Assembly: GCF_020103725.1 (NCBI RefSeq)
Contig: NZ_JAHXBG010000013.1
Span: 124,001 to 188,000, forward strand
Direction: 5' to 3'
DNA from: Hyalangium gracile
GTDB lineage: Bacteria > Myxococcota > Myxococcia > Myxococcales > Myxococcaceae
Length of the DNA stretch: 64,000 nt
The notes under the pieces were generated by a model, which saw only the letters and a list, made by a program, of their open reading frames with translations, did not search any database and was not told the DNA's origin. The first letter of the stretch is position 1, and each line of letters starts with the position of its first letter. Shown here one piece after another: positions 59,902 to 64,000 of this stretch. The translations under genes and the position numbers were made by a program.

Positions 59902-61290
59902 ATGGAGAGTACGTCTTTGGAGTGGCAGGGCCCGAGCCGCGATCCCGTGCCCGGGTTGGATGGGGTGTTGGTTTCCTCCGAGCCGGAGCTGCGAGGCGCG
60001 GCGGATGACTTCGGGCACGTGGTGAGCCGCCGGCCCTCGGCGGTGCTCCGGCCTGGCTCCGTCGACGACATCGCCCGGACGGTCCAGTTCGCCCGTAGGC
60101 ATGGAGTGAAGATCGGCCCGCGCGGCCGGGCTCACGCCATGTACGGACACGCCCAGGTGCAGGCGGGCATCGTCATCGACATGGGCTCGCTCTCGGAGAT
60201 CCACTCGATGGGGGAGGATCGGGTCGACGTGGACGCCGGCATCTCGTGGAGCGAGCTGGTGGCACGGACCCTCCCTCAGGGCCTGACTCCGCCGATCCTC
60301 ACCGACTACCTGAACCTGTCCGTGGGCGGGACGCTGTCGATGGGCGGGGTGAGCGGCGCGAGCTTCCGGCACGGCGTCCAGGTGGACAACGTGCTGGAGC
60401 TCCATGTCGTCACAGGCGAGGGCCGGCGGGTGACCTGCTCTCCCACGCTCCATCGGGAGCTGTTCGAGGCCACGCTGGCGGGCATGGGGCAGTGCGGCAT
60501 CATCGTCCGCGCCACCTTGCGGTTGCTGCCTGCTCCGACTCACGTCCGCGTCTTCGATCTCGGCTATGCCGATCCGGCCCAGCAGCTCCAGGACGAGCTC
60601 CGGGCGATCGAGGACGGGCGCTTCGACTACGTGGTCGGCTGCATCGTTCCCATGGGAGGACAGTGGATGTACCGGATGCTGGGGATCGCGTACTACACGC
60701 CCCCCGCGCGGCCGGAGGATGCTCGGCTGCTGGAGGGCCTCTCGTACCAGCGGGGCTCGGAGCAGATCATGGACTGCACGTACTTCGAGTTCCTGAACCG
60801 GCTCGTGCCTCCGCTCGCCGAGGTCGAGCGGCTCGGACTGCTCGCCCATCCGCATCCGTGGTGCGATCTGCTGGTGCCGGCTTCGAGGCTCGAGGAGTTC
60901 CTCGGCCAGGTGCTCCAGGAGGTCGCTCACGCGGAGCTGTCTCCCTACTTCCCGATCCTGCTGTATCCGTTCAAGCGGGACCGCCTCACCCGGCCGCTGT
61001 TCCGCGTCCCGGAGGAGGACACCTTCTTCCTGGTCGACATCCTGCGGACCGCGTCTCCGGAGACGGTGGATGCCGCTCGGATGGTTGCCCACAACCGCCA
61101 GCTCTTCGAGCGCAACCGCTCCTGGGGTGGGACGCACTACGCGATCAGCGCCATTCCGCTCTCTCACGAGGACTGGCGCCGTCATTACGGCTCCGTCTGG
61201 GAAGGCTTCGCGGCCGCCAAGCGCCGCTACGATCCGGACAACGTGCTGACGCCTGGCCCCGGCATCTTTGGCCCCGGCGCTCTTCAGTGA
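59902..61290 (+). CDS. Cytokinin-dehydrogenase-like FAD-linked oxidase
   Basis: 462 aa from ATG (GGGGAG upstream). PCMH-type FAD domain with PRGRAHAMYGHAQVQAGIVI, in which His is at the place of the covalent FAD attachment in cytokinin dehydrogenases (GRGHS). Then LSVGGTLSMGGVSGASFRHG, LELHVVTGEGRRVTCSPTLH, GMGQCGIIVRATLRLLPAP, and C-terminal cytokinin-binding-like domain with PYFPILLYPFKRDRLTRPLF and LTPGPGIFGPG. Known CKX enzymes oxidise N6-isopentenyladenine side-chain amines; in a prenylation cluster a related oxidation of a prenylated product is inferred. Divergent from the prenyltransferase gene. Confidence 0.85.
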   Translation: MESTSLEWQGPSRDPVPGLDGVLVSSEPELRGAADDFGHVVSRRPSAVLRPGSVDDIARTVQFARRHGVKIGPRGRAHAMYGHAQVQAGIVIDMGSLSEIHSMGEDRVDVDAGISWSELVARTLPQGLTPPILTDYLNLSVGGTLSMGGVSGASFRHGVQVDNVLELHVVTGEGRRVTCSPTLHRELFEATLAGMGQCGIIVRATLRLLPAPTHVRVFDLGYADPAQQLQDELRAIEDGRFDYVVGCIVPMGGQWMYRMLGIAYYTPPARPEDARLLEGLSYQRGSEQIMDCTYFEFLNRLVPPLAEVERLGLLAHPHPWCDLLVPASRLEEFLGQVLQEVAHAELSPYFPILLYPFKRDRLTRPLFRVPEEDTFFLVDILRTASPETVDAARMVAHNRQLFERNRSWGGTHYAISAIPLSHEDWRRHYGSVWEGFAAAKRRYDPDNVLTPGPGIFGPGALQ

Positions 61291-61300
61291 GCTCCGAGGG

Positions 61301-61333
61301 CCGCCCCCAGCGTTCAGCCTGCGCTGGGGGCGG
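61301..61333. terminator. Hairpin between convergent FAD oxidase and HMG-CoA reductase genes
   Basis: Perfect 12-bp arms CCGCCCCCAGCG (61301-61312) and CGCTGGGGGCGG (61322-61333), nine-base loop, no T-run. Position between convergent stops suggests a bidirectional barrier. Confidence 0.5.
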
Positions 61334-61361
61334 TGCGCGCCCGGGCCAGTTGCTGCTCGGC

Positions 61362-62693
61362 TCAGGCGCTCTGCTTCAGGGAGGAGGACGCAGCCTGCGC
61401 TTCCACCTGTCGCTCCGTCAGGCCGCGGGCATGCAGCGCCATGTGGCCCTTCTGGATGCCCTCGGAGCCCAGGACCCGGAGGGCCGCCAGGTTCTGCGCC
61501 AGTCCCACCGCGGCGAACACCTGCGCCATCTCCCGCACGCTGGTGGCGCGCAGCAGCCTCAGCGCCAGCTTCACTCCCGGGTGCACGTTGACGCGCCCGC
61601 CCACCATTCCCAGCGCCAGCGGCAGCTCGATGCTTCCCACCAGGGAGCCCTCCTGCAGCGCCCAGGTGGACAGCGGCCGGTAGCGCCCATCGCGGCAGGC
61701 AAACGCATGCGCCCCGGCCTCGATGGCCCGCCAGTCCTGCCCGGTGGCGATGGCCACCGGGTCGATGCCATTCATGATGCCCTTGTTGTGTGTGGCGGCG
61801 CGGTAGGGATCGGCCTGGGCGAAGCGGCTGGCCTGGACGATGCCCTCGGCCAGGGCCAGGCCCGGTCGATGGCCATCCGTCAGCAGCTCCACGGGGATCC
61901 GGCAGGAGGCTCGCGCCAGGCGTTGATCCGCCAGGTTGGAGAGGATGCGCAGATACACCTTGCCTCCGGTGAGCCGCTCGATGAGCGGGGCGATCCCCTC
62001 CACCATCGTGTTCGTCAGGTTGGCGCCCATGGCCTCCAGGCAGTCGATGTGGAGGTGGACGATGAGCAGCGGCTCTCCGCTCGGGCCTTCGGGAGCCGGG
62101 AGCACGCGCACCGCCAGATCCCGGGCTCCGCCGCCCCGGCGCACCATGGTGGGATGGAAGCTGTTGGCCAGCGCCAGGAGCTCCTCCCTCGCCGCCAGGA
62201 TGCGGTTCGAGGCCTCGGTGGGATCGCCGTAGTGCGCCACCTGCACCTGGCCGATCATGATGGAGGGGTCGGCTTCGGCCTGGAAGCCGCCAGCCTCTCG
62301 CACGATCTTGGAGGCGAACGAGACGGCCGCGACCACGGACGGCTCCTCCACCGCCATGGGTACCAGGTGGTCGCGCCCGTTGACGGAGAGGTTGAGCCCC
62401 AGCCCCATCGGCAGGGAGAAGACGCCCACCATGTTCTCGATCATCCGGTCCGCCAGCTCCGCCGGGAGCCCGGGGGAGTCCTGGAGCAGCTCGGAGTCCT
62501 CATCGGTGAGCTGGAGCATCCGCTGGAGCTTCTCCAGGCGCTCCCGCCGCGACAGCTTGTGGAAGCCGGCCAGCCGGGACGTCACCGGTACGGGGCACGT
62601 CTCCGGTTCGCCGCTTCGCTGCGAGCCGCGCGGCTCGGGAGCGTCTGGAAGGACTTGTCGAAGGAGGGGAGCTGCATCGCAGTCATGCTTCAT
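61362..62693 (-). CDS. mvaA: Class II hydroxymethylglutaryl-CoA reductase
   Basis: 443 aa; ATG 62693 in an ATGA overlap with the upstream prenyl-synthase-like gene. Motifs: ENMVGVFSLPMGLGLNLSVN, VPMAVEEPSVVAAVSFASKI (catalytic Glu about 116-117), DCLEAMGANLTNTMVEGIAP, AATHNKGIMNGIDPVAIATG (catalytic Lys), QDWRAIEAGAHAF (catalytic Asp) and IQKGHMALHAR (catalytic His417). All four catalytic residues are present. It makes or breaks mevalonate; in this context the biosynthetic direction to feed terpenoid precursors is inferred. The extra ~45 N-terminal residues are polar. Confidence 0.93.
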   Translation of the reverse strand: MKHDCDAAPLLRQVLPDAPEPRGSQRSGEPETCPVPVTSRLAGFHKLSRRERLEKLQRMLQLTDEDSELLQDSPGLPAELADRMIENMVGVFSLPMGLGLNLSVNGRDHLVPMAVEEPSVVAAVSFASKIVREAGGFQAEADPSIMIGQVQVAHYGDPTEASNRILAAREELLALANSFHPTMVRRGGGARDLAVRVLPAPEGPSGEPLLIVHLHIDCLEAMGANLTNTMVEGIAPLIERLTGGKVYLRILSNLADQRLARASCRIPVELLTDGHRPGLALAEGIVQASRFAQADPYRAATHNKGIMNGIDPVAIATGQDWRAIEAGAHAFACRDGRYRPLSTWALQEGSLVGSIELPLALGMVGGRVNVHPGVKLALRLLRATSVREMAQVFAAVGLAQNLAALRVLGSEGIQKGHMALHARGLTERQVEAQAASSSLKQSA

Positions 62694-63631
62694 TGCACTT
62701 GCTCCGGGTGTAGGGGATCCAATGCGTCACGAGCGATCGCGGCCAGGGGGCCGTCTGGTCCCTCGAGTGGCTCGATGGCGGCGATCGCTTCGGCCACCTT
62801 CCGGACCGCGAGGGCTCTCGAGGTCTTCAGACCCAGCACGGAGGCGAAGGTGATACGGCCGGCGACGGTCTCCGTCTCAGCGGTCGCGTCGCTCGCCCTG
62901 GCCCGCAGGTCGTCGCCGATCAGGAAGGCGAGCCCCACGGCGTCTCCGTAGACATCCACGCGCGCCAGGGTGTCCTCGTCCGCTCCCGCGGCGAGCGCTC
63001 CCATGCGGCACGAGGCGCGGATGAAGCCGCCGGTCTTCATCGAGTGCACCTGCAGCAGGTAGGCCAGGCGGGCGTCACGGTCGTTGACGAGGTCGGGCAC
63101 CTGCCTGCTCACCATGCCCATCAGGCCCGTGCCCATGGCCAGCTCCCGGGAGAGCCGGGCGCGCACTGGCTCCGGTCCGCTCGAGAGCAGACGGAAGGCT
63201 TCGAGGATCAGAGCGTCGCCCGCTTGGGTGGCCAGGGTCTCGCCGAAGGCTCTCGAGGAAGAGGGCCGTCCGCGGCTCAGGGCTCTGTCGTCCATGGCCC
63301 GCAGGTCTTCGTGGATCTGCGAGCAGGTCTGGATGAGCTCGAGCGCGCATGCGGCGTCCTCCACCACCCGAGGGGGCACGCGCGCGCCGCTCACGGCCTC
63401 CGCGACAGCCAGGCACAGCACCGCCCGTCTTCGCTCGCTCTCGGCCAGCAGCGAGTAGCGCAACGCCTTCCTGACGAGGAGCGGCGAGCTGGGGGGGAGT
63501 TCGACCAGACGGGCGAGCAGAAGCGCTTCCAGCTGCGCCTTCCGCGACGCCACGTAGGTGTCTGCTTCGAAGGGGGAGGGGACCGCACCCTGTTCCACAT
63601 CCATCGACTCGAGCATCATCATCACCGCCAT
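62690..63631 (-). CDS. Divergent isoprenyl diphosphate synthase homologue with altered catalytic motifs
   Basis: 313 aa from ATG 63631 (several ATGs nearby are possible). Alignment by eye with the intact ispA at 22.7 kb is clear (GDALILEAFRLLSSGPEPVR, KTGGFIRASCRMGALAAG), so the two are paralogues. But the IPP-binding GGKRLRP is replaced by ESERRRA; the first Asp motif DDLPAMD is E108-D109-LRAM-D114 without the following DDDL; GGQVLDI is SRQVPDL; the second motif DDILD is DDLRA; and GKPVGAD is lost. Normal synthase chemistry is doubtful. It may act as a non-catalytic partner subunit or have a new role. Start of the mvaA operon. Confidence 0.82.
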   Translation of the reverse strand: MAVMMMLESMDVEQGAVPSPFEADTYVASRKAQLEALLLARLVELPPSSPLLVRKALRYSLLAESERRRAVLCLAVAEAVSGARVPPRVVEDAACALELIQTCSQIHEDLRAMDDRALSRGRPSSSRAFGETLATQAGDALILEAFRLLSSGPEPVRARLSRELAMGTGLMGMVSRQVPDLVNDRDARLAYLLQVHSMKTGGFIRASCRMGALAAGADEDTLARVDVYGDAVGLAFLIGDDLRARASDATAETETVAGRITFASVLGLKTSRALAVRKVAEAIAAIEPLEGPDGPLAAIARDALDPLHPEQVQ

Positions 63632-63805
63632 CCAGAGGAGTCTTCTTCGATGGAGCAGGCTCCCTGAATGTGTGATGTGCCCCGGCCGGAATCCTCCCGA
63701 GGGGCCACGCTGGCTTTTCAACCCTCAGGCCCTCAGAGTGACGATGGGGGAGCTTGCCCCCGCACGGTCGCCTCGTGGCCGAGCACTCTGCACTGGAGAC
63801 GACGC

Positions 63806-64000
63806 GTGACCCCGGAACAGAACAAGGCACTCGTGGTGAGGCTGTTCGAAGAGCTGCTCAACCAGCGCAATGTCTCTCGGGTCTCCGAGTTCCTGAGCCC
63901 TGGCTTCGAGCGTCATGACATCGGCCAGCTGTTCCCGGATCGCGTCGGGGCCGAGGGCACCAAGGATCATGTCGCGATGCTGCTGGCCGGGATCCCGGAC
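63806..64000 (+). CDS. SnoaL-like protein, 5' part (cut by window end)
   Basis: 65 codons from GTG 63806 to the end of the window, no stop. TPEQNKALVVRLFEELLNQR and FERHDIGQLFPDRVGAEGTK match the start of SnoaL-like/ester-cyclase NTF2-fold proteins ('n..lv.r.feel.n..d...v.e.l.p.f..h'). Members act as polyketide or meroterpenoid cyclases, or as unrelated small enzymes. The 63632-63805 gap separates it divergently from the prenyl-synthase-like gene and shows no clear promoter. Membership in the cluster is inferred from position. Confidence 0.65.
   Translation, partial: MTPEQNKALVVRLFEELLNQRNVSRVSEFLSPGFERHDIGQLFPDRVGAEGTKDHVAMLLAGIPD

Noticed and set aside
45153-61290. LOG protein and CKX-like oxidase as a cytokinin make-and-break module
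   Set aside because: The genes are about 14 kb apart, in different operons; LOG proteins are widespread housekeeping enzymes and sit here with nadB and a rhomboid gene.
1-64000. CRISPR arrays, insertion sequences, rRNA
   Set aside because: No regularly spaced repeats, transposase genes or rRNA segments were seen on either strand.

Overview
The window is very GC-rich DNA from a delta-type myxobacterium, most likely suborder Cystobacterineae (Myxococcus/Cystobacter/Archangium/Hyalangium/Stigmatella relatives). The indications are three consecutive bactofilins followed by a ParB-like PadC protein (the bacNOP-padC order known from Myxococcus xanthus), many FHA, TPR, Hanks-kinase and hybrid-kinase proteins, orphan MshEN proteins, and cytosolic polyprenyl synthase/Dxs/TlyA gene order. 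All assignments were made by reading translations by eye; no database search was run.

Layout. 1-4.6 kb: end of a LolA/DUF4292-like protein, two MshEN (c-di-GMP-type) proteins, OppD/OppF ATPases and a DUF2085 membrane protein. 4.6-6.9 kb: ECF sigma factor with a translationally coupled zinc anti-sigma factor. 7-20 kb: Flp/Tad secretion-pilus locus (TadE/TadG-like pseudopilins, a tiny Flp pilin, CpaB, TadB, TadC, two FHA proteins); no TadA ATPase, secretin or prepilin peptidase is present. 20-26 kb: tightly packed xseA-xseB-response regulator-ispA-dxs-tlyA. 26-36 kb: GntR regulator, MacB/FtsX-type permease, and a three-gene minus-strand operon (OmpA-like protein, lipoprotein, 7TM serine/threonine kinase). 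36-41.5 kb: hybrid histidine kinase, TPR protein, lipase-like hydrolase. 41.5-45 kb: bacN-bacO-bacP-padC-pyrE-lipoprotein. 45-51.7 kb: LOG protein, rhomboid, nadB (minus strand), then lytic transglycosylase, TPR-AIM24 protein, pgsA and tRNA-Gly with its own promoter and terminator. 51.9-54.4 kb: a lower-GC accessory patch (lipoprotein plus repeat protein, XRE regulator with palindromic operator candidate, broken kinase). 54.4-64 kb: cysC and then a biosynthetic gene cluster.

The most exciting region is 55.2-64.0 kb. It combines an isonitrile synthase (PvcA/IsnA family), its Fe(II)/2-oxoglutarate dioxygenase partner (PvcB family), a flavin monooxygenase, an ABBA-type aromatic prenyltransferase, a cytokinin-dehydrogenase-like FAD oxidase, a class II HMG-CoA reductase, a divergent isoprenyl diphosphate synthase homologue with damaged catalytic motifs, and a SnoaL-like protein cut by the window edge. 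This is the enzyme logic of cyanobacterial hapalindole/ambiguine assembly (amino acid to vinyl isonitrile, then prenylation and cyclisation), but in a myxobacterium and with a different set of tailoring enzymes. I infer an undescribed isonitrile-meroterpenoid pathway. The pvcA mRNA leader can fold an 8-bp hairpin that hides its ribosome binding site.

Other unusual points are an FHA gene that follows tadC in the same reading frame, separated only by a TAG stop and lacking any ATG/GTG/TTG start before the FHA core; a 7TM receptor-like module fused to a Ser/Thr kinase; and a GntR gene whose 3' end runs antisense into its neighbour and contains a perfect FadR-type palindrome.
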